Source: Lineus longissimus
Lineage: Eukaryota; Nemertea; Pilidiophora; Heteronemertea; Lineidae
Assembly: GCF_910592395.1 (NCBI RefSeq)
Contig: NC_088314.1
Location: 868,001-932,000 of the forward strand
Direction of reading: 5' to 3'
DNA: 64,000 nucleotides
Shown one piece after another: positions 45,783 to 59,561 of this stretch. Position 1 is the stretch's first letter. Each line of letters starts with the position of its first letter. Below the pieces are notes generated by a model. It was not told where the DNA came from. It searched no databases and saw nothing but the letters and a program-made list of their open reading frames with translations. The translations under genes and the position numbers were made by a program.

Positions 45783-48700
45783 TCATGCACTGAAGTGATC
45801 TGCAAATATCGGCAGGACCTTGGGGGTGCTAGGGTCATTCAGATTGCGGAGGAACTTCTGTGCAGTCAGACGCTCGCTCGGCTTATTATCCCAAAGACTG
45901 CACATCAAAGACTCCCATGTCTGATCGAATTCAGATGTAGGTGCATCGACCACTGAGAGAGAAAAGTTCACCCTCGGCCGGCCATATTCGATGCAGTTCA
46001 TCAAACTCTCCAAGGAATTGATGGGCCTGTCATCAAATTCTGCTGCAAATGCTTCCTGGGTTGTCACCATTTCCCACAGCATGAGACCAAAGCTGTACAT
46101 GTCACTCTCCTTGGTGTACACGCCCCCATTCAAAACATCCCACGGTAAGTAGCGATACTGCATCAGTTCTTCCTTGGTCATCTCTGGGTCAACGGGGACT
46201 TGCTTTGGGATGCTCATGTTGGTCAGCTTTACAACCATGGTGTTTCCTTCCATTTTGTACTGAAAATAAATCATCTGATTAAAATCCCTTGATCCAACGA
46301 GCCAATTCTCACAAATGGTACTAGATCTGAATAAGGCACAAATGTTTTTGACAAGGAAGGTTTTTGTGCAAGTCCAAATTACAGTCTACAACCTGGGCTG
46401 GAGGGAGGCCTGATTGTGGTGAAGGAAAAACAAAAACTGGCTCAAGTTACAGACAGTCGCACCACTCAAAACATATTGCAAAGAAGCAATACACTGAATT
46501 ACGTACAAAGTGCAGCAAAACAGCAAGCCCGAGAGATACTCATACTCACTGCGACTGTGTCAAGAGTCAAATCAAAGTGAACTATGTGTTTGCTGTGGAG
46601 GTATTCCAACCCTTGCGCAATCTGGCAGGCAACATTATTAATGAGCGTTTTCTTTGCTTCGTCTGTTTGTGGATTGCCTCCAAGTGATCCTGACCTCATT
46701 CGTGATCGGAGGTTCCCCGTCATCGGTTCAAGGATGTGGTAGATGATCTCGGTGTCCTCGACTGTCAGGCCGATGAATTTGGCAATGTTCTTTTCCCTCT
46801 CTGGCTTTAATCTGAAAGGAGACACAAAACAAGTTGAGTAAACCTTAGCTATATATGCCTTCACACAACTCGCTACTCTGACATGAGTTTTCCTTTTGGT
46901 TTTGCCCCCTACCCTTCTCCAATACAAAAAAATCTTAATAAATAAATTGATTCACGTGACACATCTGAGTCGCACAAAGTACCGAGTAGTCACTTCATAA
47001 CTTATCAAAACACGTCAGGTGTACATCTTGTTCGCTGAGCAACTGCTGTTAACAAAGGCATTTCATCCCTGAAGTAGAGTTGTGGTGGAGTTGTTACACC
47101 AGCCAGCAAGATGACACCTAACAGAAACTTACGACCAGCATTCTTCCTCCACCAGGTAATCACCGATATCTTTCTCATGCACTTTTCTCTTGATGCATCT
47201 TAAAGAGATGCTGTGTGTTAGGCTGCGACGCCCTTTGCGAGTCGTCAGCTGTGCACGATGAAGTGTCGTGAACCATCCGGAGCATATAGCTTGGTCGTCG
47301 ATGACCTTGGTGTCGATGAAGTTATGAACGATGATGTCACGGCTGTTTCTCTTCATGTGATGAACTTGGAAGTGGTGCAGACGTTTGCGAAATTCACTCA
47401 TCAGCGCTCGGTATCCTGGGTAGAATTTCAACACTTCTCCAGCTTGGCGTTTGTCATTCATGAGCGAGATGACCTGCTGGTTATCGCTCTCTATCAGTTG
47501 CGGGATGAACTTCTGAAGGTCATCCACAATGTCGTATGCAGGTTTCATCATCTCTTGTAACTGACTATAGAGATGTTCTGTACTTTTGCAATAGAACTGA
47601 AGGAATTTACCCGAATGTTGACGCAAACATGCCTGACAGGTTTTGGGGTTGGAATATTCACTCAAATAATTCTGTTTCTGGTTGTCTGTCAGCATCGTCT
47701 TGGCAGCCATGGCACCAAAGGCGACAAGGGCTGGAATGGCTGCAACAACAGCAATGGGCACCACAATGGGTAGCAAGAATGATGCTGCCACTGCCTTCGC
47801 AGGATTTTTTACAGCTTTGTGAAACTTCTCATACATGAGCAGAGGACTCAAGTCTAATTTGTCCCTCTTTTTCCATGCCTCGGTGTTTTTCACCTCGATC
47901 TTTACGTTGGTGATTTTGTCTTGGATCTCCTCCATTTCCTTTTCAACTTGCCCAAAAAAACCTCGGAATTTGTCACTGATGGCATCAGGTACTTTTTCAA
48001 AGAACTGATGATCCTCCTCCCATCTCTGTATCTCCATTGTAATTCTCTCCGTCATCTTTTTCTGAATGTGCATGTAGACCTCGTCAAAGTTATAAACCTT
48101 CCCCGGAGCTTCTTCCATGCTCCATTGGCACAAACTTTTCATTGTATTTTCCTCCAATAAATGTTTCTGGAGCTGCAAGTGGACATCTTTTAACTTGGCG
48201 TCAACATCTTTCTTAAGTTCTTTGAACTGTTTCTTGGAGAGGTTCTTTAGGTATTTGAGTCGCTTGTGAAGTTCACTGAATTGTTTCTTCCTGTCTTCCT
48301 CGGATGACTGGAGATGGTTCAGGTAGCCATCGAGCTGGCGGAGCAGCCTCTGCAACAGCGCTGCCAGGTACCTGAAAACACCACCAAAATATTATACATT
48401 TGAGGTACATGTACATGTCTCTGACAAACTGAAGACAGAGTCACAACCGGATACGCGAACAGACACATCCAGTTAAAGACAAGTCACTTTAAAACTAAGA
48501 CCAGCCAGTACAACCAGGAGACACTGGTCTTTACAACTGTGGGACTCTTCTGACTTCTTGTGGAGCCAGTCAGTGTTGGACAAATGCATATATAACTCGG
48601 GAGATCAGCAAAATCAATCTCTTCAAAACACACAACTTTCCACAACACTTTCTATCATTTTTCAAACTTACTTGAAAGACATGAATATCTTGTTCTCCAG

Positions 48701-51325
48701 ACCCACAGGGATGAGATCTTCGATGCCATCAAGAAGATTCTTATACTCCAAGGTCATGTAACCTTCGTCGTATATCTCTCCCGCTTCCTTGGCACTGAAC
48801 GGAATGATCTGATCAGGCTGAAGACCGCTCCAACACTTGGCCAGCTTCTTCTCAGTGTCTGCAAGCAGACGTTCGTGCTCGGTTACGGGAATCTGCAACG
48901 AGGCAATATGATCAGTCAACGGGATGTGATAATTGTCTTCAGGAGGTAACTAATGTCATTTCTCAGCAATACTTTCAACAATTGGTGGAGCAAGCAAACT
49001 GTCTCAAGCATGCCAAGGGCTGTGTAAGCAAAGTTGAGGACAATAAAAATGAAAAACTAAGACTTACCTTATCCCATTGGTTGCAAACAAATATGGCCGA
49101 TTCTTGACTGAAAAGTTTCTGGTTGTCAATTGATTCCAAGGTGCGGACTTTCTTGAGCAGAGCTTGGAGCTAATGAGAGAAATAGAACAGGGAAAGTGCA
49201 ATTCATTCAGTCTATGAATAACGAACTGATTATCGAATGAGAGAACGATATATTTGGTACCTTCAGCGTGTCTTCTCATCAGGGCACTGTGTGCTTGATG
49301 ACGATGTCAGGGACCATTGAGACAATATTTCAGTGAGTCCGCAGTTCTCACTAGTCTGAGTGTTAGTTTCCACAAGCAATGCAGCGAAGTATTTGATACC
49401 CGAACTGAGACTTACCCGATCCTCCTGGACGCCTCCTCTGGCATTGCTGTTGATCACGTAGATGAAGCCAAATGCACTCACAAGATTCTCTATCACAATG
49501 TCAGTAAGCCGTGGACTGTCTCCGATGCCCGGGCTGTCAATGATTGTCAAGCCATCCTGAAAGTGAATTTCTAAAGTCACTTTTAAGCCCAATGTTTATG
49601 CTCATGAGCAGAAGCCCAATGTCAGCAAGCAAAATCAGATCAGTATAATACTCTAAACTGAGAGGACAGGAGGTATAACACATGTATTGTTGAAAGCCGG
49701 TCAACGTCCGCTGCACGAGAAATATCATGAGAGGAAATCAGAAAGTAGGGCGCTGGCTTCACAGCCTTGATGGGAAACAACCAGCACAAACAACCACAAA
49801 GTCAACTGGAAGACAACGATTGAAAACAACAAAAATCTAGAATTACAAGAAATGAGTTTACCTTGAGAAGCTCATTGGGAAGAAACACTTCCACCGTCTT
49901 GTAGCGCCCCCTTTTGTTGTTGCTTTTGTCTCGAGTATCTTTCTCTTCAATATATTTCGCCGTGGTCTGGAGAAACTTATCTGCCTCCACCTTGTCAATG
50001 AATGGGCGTGGCCCAGTCTCTTTAGGCAGGACAATCTCAAACTTATCGCTGATCGAGTCATCGCTAGGTGTTTGGCAACCTACAGCGGCTTTGGCTTCTG
50101 AGCTACCCTCGGAACTCAACCCCTGGTCGAACCATTCAGGGACATAGTCTAATTCATTCCTTTTTGCAAGATCCCTCAGAAAATCATCATTATCTGTCAC
50201 ATATATGAGAGGTTCTTCAGGTTTCCATGGATGCACCCTGGCCCCACGCCATTCACCATATTTTAGCTCACATAACGTCAAGGTGTTGCTTAGGAAGTTA
50301 GCTGGAAGGACCTTTTCCTCGAGAAGGGTGTTCACAACCGATGTTTTCCCGGCGCAAAGCTCACCTGAAAAGACAAGGTTATTGACATTTCATGACCATA
50401 GCAAGAGTGGCAGGGAGAACGTCTCCAAGAATCTCTGGAAAAAATTTGAGCTTCAGAATACATCATTGACTTACAAGTTGATCAGAAAACTATGTCATAC
50501 ATGACATGCCACAGATTACTTGATACAATTCACATACAACATCGATCACATTCTGTTCGGGTTCTGCTTCAACTTCAAATGATAATACATCCTTCACCAA
50601 GAGGTTTATGCGATGTCGAGGACATGTGGATGATCGCTCACCTGTCACTAAGATCTTGCACTCTGGATTGAGTAATTTCTCTACATGCTCCCGTAGCGTG
50701 TCTGGAAACTTGAAGCCTGGAATACTCTTCTCAAGGTCACCAATCAAGGGATCATCGTCTGCCACCTTGGCCAGTTGTTGGATGCACTCCTCGAAGATTT
50801 CTGTCAGTTTTTCACAGCTTTTTTGATAATGTTTCTTCAGCCTTTTGAACACTTTTAGTGGCTGTAATTAAGCAAAAGACCAAGTTATTCATGACATCAA
50901 GAGCTCTGAGACTAATACTGTGGAGACCGTAACACATTACATTATCTTGCACTTAGTACCAAATTCTGAAAATAGTTTTTTTACAAAATAAATCAGCTCC
51001 AGCTCCTGTGATCAATGTCAAAAACTCATTCATCACTTGTGTCCTCGGGTAATTCATTTCATATGGATTCCCATGAAGAAAATAAACGAATTACCTCATG
51101 GCCTCGTTTTTCCATCTTATTAACTTTGAGGAGATGAAGCTTGAGACACATCTGGACTTGAGCAAGAGTTGTGGCCTGTTTGAATCCTTTCACATCCATC
51201 ATCTTTGCCATCGTCATTGCATCGGTCAGCTTCAGGTTATTGATGTGACGACCACCAAGCAATTCTTCAAACTCCTTCCGTGACAGCTCATAATCAACAT
51301 CGTCGAGATTGATATCTGGCTCCAT
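45783..51325 (-). CDS. Dynamin-type GTPase, coiled-coil, membrane segment and pseudokinase fusion
   Basis: Nine exons (51325-51095, 50861-50642, 50364-49862, 49556-49416, 49169-49068, 48892-48672, 48371-47133, 46811-46550, 46259-45783) join to 1,131 codons. Residues 1-77 are an unrecognised N-terminal domain. A dynamin-superfamily G domain follows: P-loop TGELCAGKTS (about 150), G3 DSPGIGD (about 325) and G4-like FVCNQWDK (about 394). Next come a long coiled coil (about 475-640), a hydrophobic double segment (about 660-695, FLLPIVVPIAVVAAIPALVA) and a kinase fold (about 820-1110). Kinase residues are degenerate: the VAIK lysine is R (SISLRCIKR), the HRD loop reads HFDLTLDT, and DFG is replaced by TNMS, while SDMYSFGLMLWEM is kept. 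It resembles DSTYK in pairing a GTP-binding-like region with a kinase, but does not match it closely. It probably acts at a membrane as a GTP-driven scaffold. Confidence 0.8.
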
Positions 51326-54300
51326 GTTGATCAGCTGTCAATACAACTTGGAAATGATCCAACAATGGACAAACATGAAACCTGAAAAACATTAGACATT
51401 TCACTCTTAGCAACAGATGATGCAACTTTCCTCTCACTTCTGCAAGGAGCCTCTTGGTACTTCTCCACAGGTTATTTCTGTTTTGGATAAGTAGACAAGT
51501 TTTACATTGCAATGATACTAAAGAATCATCATGAGACTCAGTTTTTTGCCACTCTTTCATCAGTACGAAATATCAAGAGGCCGAGTAAATTGAAAACCGC
51601 ATCCGATTGTCCTCAGCCAATATACGTCGATGGTTCATACGACTAGGACTATCCATTTTGGGTACCGATCCATTTTCTGTCAGTACTGTCAGTCATGTCA
51701 AGTGTAGTATGTCAGTGTCTAAATCGACTATATTTACCTGAACGGTTATTTAGAAGATGCTTTACACCACAACCATCGACAGCAACCTAACTGTGCTGTG
51801 TGATTGTTCGGGATACTTAAAGGGAAAACTAAAAGTTCCTTGCATGCATGCTGTTCACTTCCTGATTGCAGGCTTGTGGGGAATCCCGAGTTTTCCAATA
51901 CGTCACTGCCACGGACCGGCTCCAGCCAATGAAAATGCTCCGTGGGCATCACGTGTGTGCCAAAGATATTTTTAGCGCATTGCTGACACTGCGCACGTGG
52001 GAGGGGCGTGGCATGAGAGTTGTGTAACCAGTAACACATCTCCAGATAAAACACATTGACAACAGAGAAGTTGAGAATGGATTTGATTGGTTCAGGGAAT
52101 GACTATTTTCTCAGCTTCCTGACAAAATTTACTCCCACTATCGGCATTGTTGAAATTCCCTGCTGAATTTAGTCCGAGCTGAGATGACTTCAATCATGCC
52201 TGCATCATGGCCAGGCCAAGCCAATAGGATTGACAAGATCCTCAAAGGGGAGCAGCCAGACAAAAACATGTTACATATGCCCACAAAATGCAGGGGATTT
52301 AACGAACACAATTGAAACAAAACACCAAGTCAGATCTTTTTACGAGCTTTATTCAAATCTGTACATCTCCAAATTCAAGGACAAATATCAGAGGATATAT
52401 CAATCACTAGGCTGGAAAGCTAAAGTGGGTTTAACATCTTATCAATCACTTAAACTTCACCCAGTTAATGAGTTCCTTTGCTTCACTCTCAACTAGATCC
52501 TTGGAATCAACTCACTTTATTTTGAACTGTGACACCTATTATGTTTCCTTACATTGCACATCTCACTTAGGCTAGGGGTAACCCTGTGGCTTATAAGCGA
52601 GTGCTATATTGCTATACCTCTACATGTAACCTTACATTATTCCGTATGTACCATGTAAGGAAATGGAAAGGGCTATAAAAACCAAACCAAATGCGGAAAT
52701 TTATATGACAAACCCAAACAACAAAATATAAGACGGCATCAGCCAGAAACATCACGCATACGTTCACCATACAATGAGCTTAAAGCTTACTCTCTTTGTG
52801 CAATTTCCTTCTGGTCAAATCTCACAATGTTAACCCATCGTAAGCATAGCCCCCCCTGCTTATGGTTCTGTTTTAGCTACAGGGAAATGCAACAGGGAAC
52901 AACAACAAAACCAGGCAAATACTCAAATAATACGAGTCTTTCCCACACAACAAGTGTCAGGTCTTTTTTTCTGTTTTTTTTTACAAATGTTACAGGTGGG
53001 CTATAGTTTTGAAGTGAAAGCCTATCTACAGCTTGTACATGAAGTGAGACACCAACACACACAATCGAGCAACCCTGTCTCAAAAGGATAGCAAGATTTC
53101 ACATTTCCTATCAGATCCATTCACATTAGATTTGTGTTTTTGGTATGTCTCTAGCCCTCGTCCTCAATATCACTTACATAAAGCCCTATTAAGCCTAATT
53201 TCACAAAATATAAAAACGTTTAAAGGTAAGACTAGCCAAGTGATGAAAGTGCCAGACAAGCTCACCTACTCCATCTTATTCTACTTCAGTGGACAGAATT
53301 GATCATAACAATCAACATTACCACAAGTTCGCACTCTGGTGGACGATCAATGAATGCACTGCGCTTGGCATCATAGGCAACTGCTAACAGCCTGTTCACA
53401 AGTTGGTTGATGTGCTCTGGAATCCAAGAAATCCACAGCCATGTACATTTCCTTGAGATTCCACCTGAAGGTAACGGTAAGTTTGATTGTTATGATCAAA
53501 TCAGTCCACTGACGACAGCTCAGCCCGTGGCACGTAGAACTGTTAGAAGTGGAAATGATTACGCAGCTTGCAAGTCAGGCAAATCCACAATCCACATGTG
53601 ACCCAATACATATCCAAGAACTGTGAGGGTAAGAAGTTACAAGCAACACCAATACAGACAAAGATTGGAAGAGAAATATATTCATAAAGATTCTCCTATA
53701 TACATGTGTATGTACAATGGACCGAGAAAAAACATGTCTAAACTTCATCATTTTTATCCTTCTTCACATCAAATCTAATGATATGTACAGTTTATTTCTC
53801 AACTGAATGACACCTAGATTAAATATTGATGAAGAAGAGACAAAATACAATACCATACTCTAATACTTTGATTCAGAACCACACTTGAAAGCTTTGTACC
53901 ATACCGCTGCGGTCAAATGCAATTCAATTACAAGGAAAGCAGACATGTCTTTTCCACGGCATTTGAAATAAAGGCTTTCAAACCACCCTCAGGAGCTTGA
54001 AATTGACAACCATTTATTTGAGCAAGAATAAATAAGCTTAGTCATTATTCATTCTTGATTATCAATTATTGAGCCTGAGAACTTCCATGCCATAGCATTA
54101 TTAACATGTGGAGAAAACTATAGGAAAACAAAATGTTGAAAGCATAGATAAACTGAAGTGCAATGTAAAATAGATGTTGTAACTAGCTGTTCTATTCTTT
54201 CACGATTGGGATGAAATGTACATCACACCTCCCTTTGGCCACCTCATCCAACTTTTCCTATCTGCAGATACAGGGTTGACCATATTGCACAAAATCAACT

Positions 54301-54874
54301 GGTATAACTTCACCGTCTACCCCAACACAATACCATCCACACACTATGAATGGACTCAAATAAGTGACCAATGGCATTTCTAGAAGTCTCTTTAAAATGC
54401 TTACTCAAAATACAACACTTGTGGAAATCGTTCAAGATTTCAAAGTCATTGAGACCAAACTCGAAAATAAATTCCCTAATGGAGACCAGAGGAACATCCT
54501 TGAAATGAAATATCAAAGTTACACACTGATCTGGAGAGTCACCAATCCCTAGTTTTAGGGCAGATCTAACAAGTACACCCCAAAGACCAATCACTCTATA
54601 CTTGAAGGTCACAATATCACACTCAAACTCAACCTATCATCAGAACTTCTAACAAGCGATTACCAGTTTAGAATCAAACCATAGTATATCTCAAAATTGC
54701 ACCAAACAAATACACCACAATGTGCATCAGCCAAGGAAATGGAGGAACAGTTTCATTTTGTCTCCTTCATGATGTTAGGCACCAAGCCACTCATCCACCC
54801 GGTCACCTAGTAAGCAGGTGGCAACATCATGTCACCTAGCAGTGACATCCTGCAGCTTGTCCTTGACCCTTGAC
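51326..54874. other. Spacer with ARIH2 3' UTR; one possible orphan exon
   Basis: No full gene was recognised. Minus-strand AATAAA at 54013-54018 could end ARIH2. A possible exon is at 53322-53464 (listed separately). The remainder is AT-rich with no further repeat structure that I could define. Confidence 0.4.
53322..53464 (-). CDS. Possible orphan coding exon (unrecognised)
   Basis: Flanked by a TTCAG acceptor and a GTAATG donor, one frame is open throughout. It encodes a chain containing WIPEHINQLVNRLLAVAYD and AKRSAFIDRPPECELV, which looks protein-like in composition. No family was recognised and no partner exon was found, so it may be an exon of an unplaced gene, a pseudogene fragment, or chance. 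Confidence 0.25.
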
Positions 54875-57800
54875 CTATTCGATGAAGTCCTTCAGTAATG
54901 TCAGTCGTCGCTTCTCTGCAATATCCATTTGATTTTCTAAGTCCTGAAAAGGGGACAAGTTTGTTTAGATTGTGTTGGAACATGCAAGCTGGCACAGAGC
55001 CAGGCTGTGCAGATGAGGTCATCATTTTGGATGTCTGATATACGTCCTTGATTCATGAATCAGACAGACACCGAGTCATGTATCGTATACACGCAATCAC
55101 AACACGTGAGTAAGCTGTCTTCAGGAAGTTTATTCTGCATAACTATTTCATGAACTTACCCCTCTATCAGTGATTTCTGCTCTTTCAACTTTCCATGACA
55201 GGTTTTCAACCTCAGCCTCCAGTTGTGCTTGTTGGTATTCAAACTGAAGGAAGAAATATGATGTATCATGATGTATCTACATGCATGCTGGACCAAAGTT
55301 GTGTCTGGTCCAAGAGGTGCATATCATGATATAAATGACTTGCATCACGTACTGATAGACTGACGTTAGGAAGCTCAACACAGAGGCATGTCACTTTGAT
55401 TTCACCTTTCCAGCAGACATCACCCATAAGACCCATATGGTCATTAAGAGGGATTAGAATATCAGAATTCCTTTGAAATTGTGTCCAACTCACCAGTTGT
55501 TTTCTGGGCCCTTTCTCCAGGTAGTATGCATATGGATATGTATATTGCAGAGTGTAACGACACTTCTTGAGTAAGCTGGCAGCATCCAGCAGGTACTGCC
55601 AGTCGATCCAAGTGCCAGCATTATTCATCACTTTGTCGTGGATCCTGTCCTTGATCTTCTTCAGCGTCTGCTCCTCGAGTTTCAGACTTTTGGCATGATT
55701 CTCCCACTGCAAGAAAAGAATCGTTATACCATCACACTCAAAATAAAGGTCAAGAACCTGAACAACATCCATCACTACCAGATGATACTGTGACAAGCCA
55801 GCAGTATCAAGAAACCCACACTGGTGCATCCAAAGGAGCGAGTCTGAGTGGGCTGCTGGTTATAACTCTAGCCTGGTTAGTCTGACCAGTCAAACAGAAA
55901 CAAGTAGCCCTCCCGTTGCTTTCAATGCCCAATGTCGCACTATGTCACTTCTGTGAGACACAAACAGAATTCCCTTACCCTTTCAAAGTAGAAGAGATAC
56001 TTCTTGAGTGCCTCCCTGGCTTTGGCATGGACCGATTCATTGGCAATGTTGGGGTTCTCTTTGTAACGACTACATTCGTAGTATTCGCTACCATGGGCCT
56101 TCCAGTCGCCAAGGCACATCCAACAGAAGTCATGTTTACACTTGGAACATTGCTGAAATTAGAAGGTTAGAATGATCAGCTATTTTTGTCACTATCAACT
56201 GTTAATACTACTTCTATCAAAACAAGTTACTTTCAGCTATTTGAGTGGGGCAGAGAGTAATCTAACAGATTTACCAACCCTTACCACATTCATGTAAGGT
56301 AAAGTTTTTAAAACCACAGCAAAACAAGTCAAGGAAACAGTCAGCTGAAAAAGGCTTGTTCTCCATCACATAGGCCTAACTATCAAATAAGTGATGACTA
56401 GACTTAGACCTGGAATTATTAACAGTTTCAAGGACACTCACCATATGATTACAGCCACCATTCTTCTCTATACACACATGGCATTTGGGACACTGAAAAT
56501 TAAACAAGAAAGTACATGCAGAAGTTTCTCACGTCAAACCTCCAATTTCTAAGGAAAAGATCAACATGACAACTATTGTTTCATAAGAAAGTCTTGGAGT
56601 TCAAATAAGGAGCGAGACAATGCAGATGCAATGTCTGCTTGTTCAGCTTCAAGTGTAAACTTGTGTTAATTCACAGAGGCAGTTGACATGCTCCCACTAG
56701 ACGTTGTACATGAAATCAGTCCTCAGACGTGTTCTCTGTGTGATGTGGCTTGAGCTCACAGTGCCTTTACTACTGTAAATGCTGTCAGAGTAACATCGAC
56801 GAACAAAATAGGTCCTTGTGCCTTTACTTACATCTTTTGTATGAGCACTTATATAATTGGCAGTTTCTGAATCATCTGCACACTTGGTGAGCCACTTCTT
56901 GATCACATCACAGTCGGTCGGGGAGTGGTAGTCGATGCCACACCGAAAACTGAAAGTCAACAACAGGAGATAGATAGGCTTAGAGCTTTCATGATAACAT
57001 TAGAGCAATAACGCTGTCTATCAGCTTGAGATAAAACATGGATTCTGACTGGTAATAAAGTTAAACTACCAAGACTGCAAGCCAAGATCAGCAAAATCAT
57101 CAATTTTCTCTGCCAGATAGATCACTTGAGCATCACGGCCCCACGTCAGCCAACTTCTTTGATGAACAATTTACACGATCTCCCACTAATTTGACAACCA
57201 ATTACGCCTTTGTTATGAATTTGCTTTGTAACTCACCAGAATGTTGTTTTACAATAGCTGCATATTACTCTCTTTTGTTTGATTTCTACAGCTCTCACGA
57301 CTATGGCACAATTTGGACCAGGGCAGAACCGCAGCTCGGGATTACTCTGAAAGGAACAAACATACGTCAGGAAGAAAAACCTTGAAAGAGACATAACCAA
57401 TTTGCATCAGGCACTGCTCGACTCTGTCAAAAGCTTTATTTTTGGACTCCCTTCATTGCTAAACTCTAAATTCAACTTACCAGGATGTGATCTCTGAAGC
57501 CTAACTGCTGATATCTATCCCTGCATTCAGGTTTGTTCACTAATTGCATCACAAAGTCCTCTGGGACGAGGACATTACAGTCTTTACCCATACATTCTAT
57601 ACCTGTAATACAAAGGTCATGTCATCATAAACAAGAATCAATGACATCAAGTACTGTGGTACAGTCAATTACACGAATCTTGATCAGTTGACCAAAAGCA
57701 CACGCAGAAGAAATGCAGCAGTGTTACAACCAGAGGTGTCAGACCTCTCCATCTGAGAACCATTCCCAAGTCTGAGCCAGGCATTGCCTCTGATCAGAGA

Positions 57801-59561
57801 CCACTTGCTTCACCATACTGAAATAAGATGCAACTGAACAGCTGAGACCAAAGGTACAGAAGGCCAAAAAGACAATAATGTCATCTTACCTGTAGATATT
57901 CCCTGATTAATTTGTGTCATAAAATGCATCTCCCAGCAGTCTTTACAGAACAAGTGACCACACGCCACGGCACACGTGGAGTCTGAGGGACACTTGCTAA
58001 GACAGACAGGGCACATCGTAGATTTACTACCATTGGTAGTGGGCTAAAAATACAAGATGACAAAAATGAAAATGTGAAAATGACAAGCAGACAAGTAATG
58101 ATGAGTAATTATTGGTGAAATGTCAAGCTGAAGGTCAAATTATGTCCACTGAACTATTTTGCTGCATTGAACATGGAAGTTGAAAGTGACTACATTATGT
58201 ATTACTGATGAGAAAAGTACCTTAGGACATCGAGTAAAAATTACCTTCTGTTTTACTTTTGGCAATATTCGTGAATCTACCAATAGCTTCTCGGGGTTTC
58301 TTTTGTGCCTGTAAGGGAAATGACTGTCACTATAAAGTAAGGATATGGTGGCATTTGAAGGCAAATACTGGGAATAAACTCTCGCGAAAAGCCAAGACTA
58401 CGAACTCTTACATCTACTACATACATGTATTGTAGAGACTGTAATGTTTTGCTAAGAGCCAATAATCCAACCAAAAACAGCCTCCCACACGCACCAAGTT
58501 TACAAACAGTACTATTATCATTCCTGGTAATAATTTTATGAGATGCCATAGGAATCTTTAGGATCAGGAGCACAGTTTTTTAAACAACACTTTTTTTTTC
58601 CTTTGAAAGAGATCCCACTACGACTAAGAAGTCACAGCAAGATATAAGCCTTTACTTTTTGATGAATACAATAACACCAAGGAACCTGCACCATATGATT
58701 CACTTTGAACTTGGCATAAAGCCAGGTGCTTTTAGCTACCTGGAGAATGTTATCATTGGGTTGGAAATGACATCAGCTGAGCAGCTTCATCTGTTGCGTG
58801 GTAAACACAGTTTTCTAAGCACGCTGTGTATCAACTTTAATGCGAGTCGTTACTTTTACATCCACTTGACTTGTTGACATGATGAATACAACTCAGGTCA
58901 ACTGTGAGCGACTCAGGATGATTGTGAGTGACTAGGACAACTACAGATCAACTCAGATTGATTCCAACTGACTGTCCAACGGATTGAATAATTGATTGAC
59001 TGACAGTCCCTACCTTTGTATAATCTCATCTTTAGCCCATCGGTGAGCATGTAACAGGACTTTGGCACGGGAGGGAGTAACCTGGAGCGTAAAGATAAAG
59101 AGTCATCATGAACACCTGATCAAGATACTGAAAGTTAAACTCAAACACCGAATTCACAACTTTTCATCCTCAAACCCACCAATAACAGACATGGCAGAGC
59201 CTCAAATCTATGTACATGTCTATAAAGCTTGTCACACACTGTCACCAGACAGTGCCAGCGTGATACTGCATGTTGCCTCAACTTGGCTAATAAGACCATT
59301 CACATTAATTTTCATAATTACATCAACGTTTCAACTCACATTGAGTTCATTGCATACAGCTTCCACATTCTCATTCAGAAGTCGCTCCACATCCTCAATT
59401 TTGAGAAGTTCAAACTCAAAGTATTCCGGATCCTCCTTTAAATGTGACTTGTCTATAAATTCCACATCATCAGCATTGTCATCATAGTAATTATCATAAT
59501 TGTCTTCATCACTGCCGTAATCCTCCATGTCGGAGCCATCCGTATTCATGTCCACAGACAT
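54875..59561 (-). CDS. ARIH2: Ariadne-2 RBR E3 ubiquitin ligase
   Basis: Twelve exons (59561-59340, 59081-59014, 58308-58245, 58043-57890, 57602-57481, 57346-57237, 56949-56832, 56492-56442, 56152-55979, 55706-55494, 55243-55160, 54943-54875) join to 482 codons. ARIH2 works with neddylated Cullin-5 ligases, priming substrates with ubiquitin. The start [20 protein letters not shown] matches the vertebrate ARIH2 start and acidic N-terminus. RING1 holds CPVCL...[10 protein letters not shown]; the IBR region holds [12 protein letters not shown]...[15 protein letters not shown]2 holds [17 protein letters not shown] with the catalytic cysteine in GGCNHM. The Ariadne domain holds [31 protein letters not shown] and [15 protein letters not shown]. 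It ends [11 protein letters not shown]. All zinc ligands expected appear present, so it should be active. Confidence 0.95.

Noticed and set aside
47258-48160. Plus-strand open frames antisense to the GTPase-pseudokinase gene
   Set aside because: They mirror the large minus-strand exon and carry no recognisable motif.
51746-52054. 102-codon minus-strand frame just upstream of the GTPase-pseudokinase gene
   Set aside because: No family similarity and no splice link in phase to the first coding exon at 51325.
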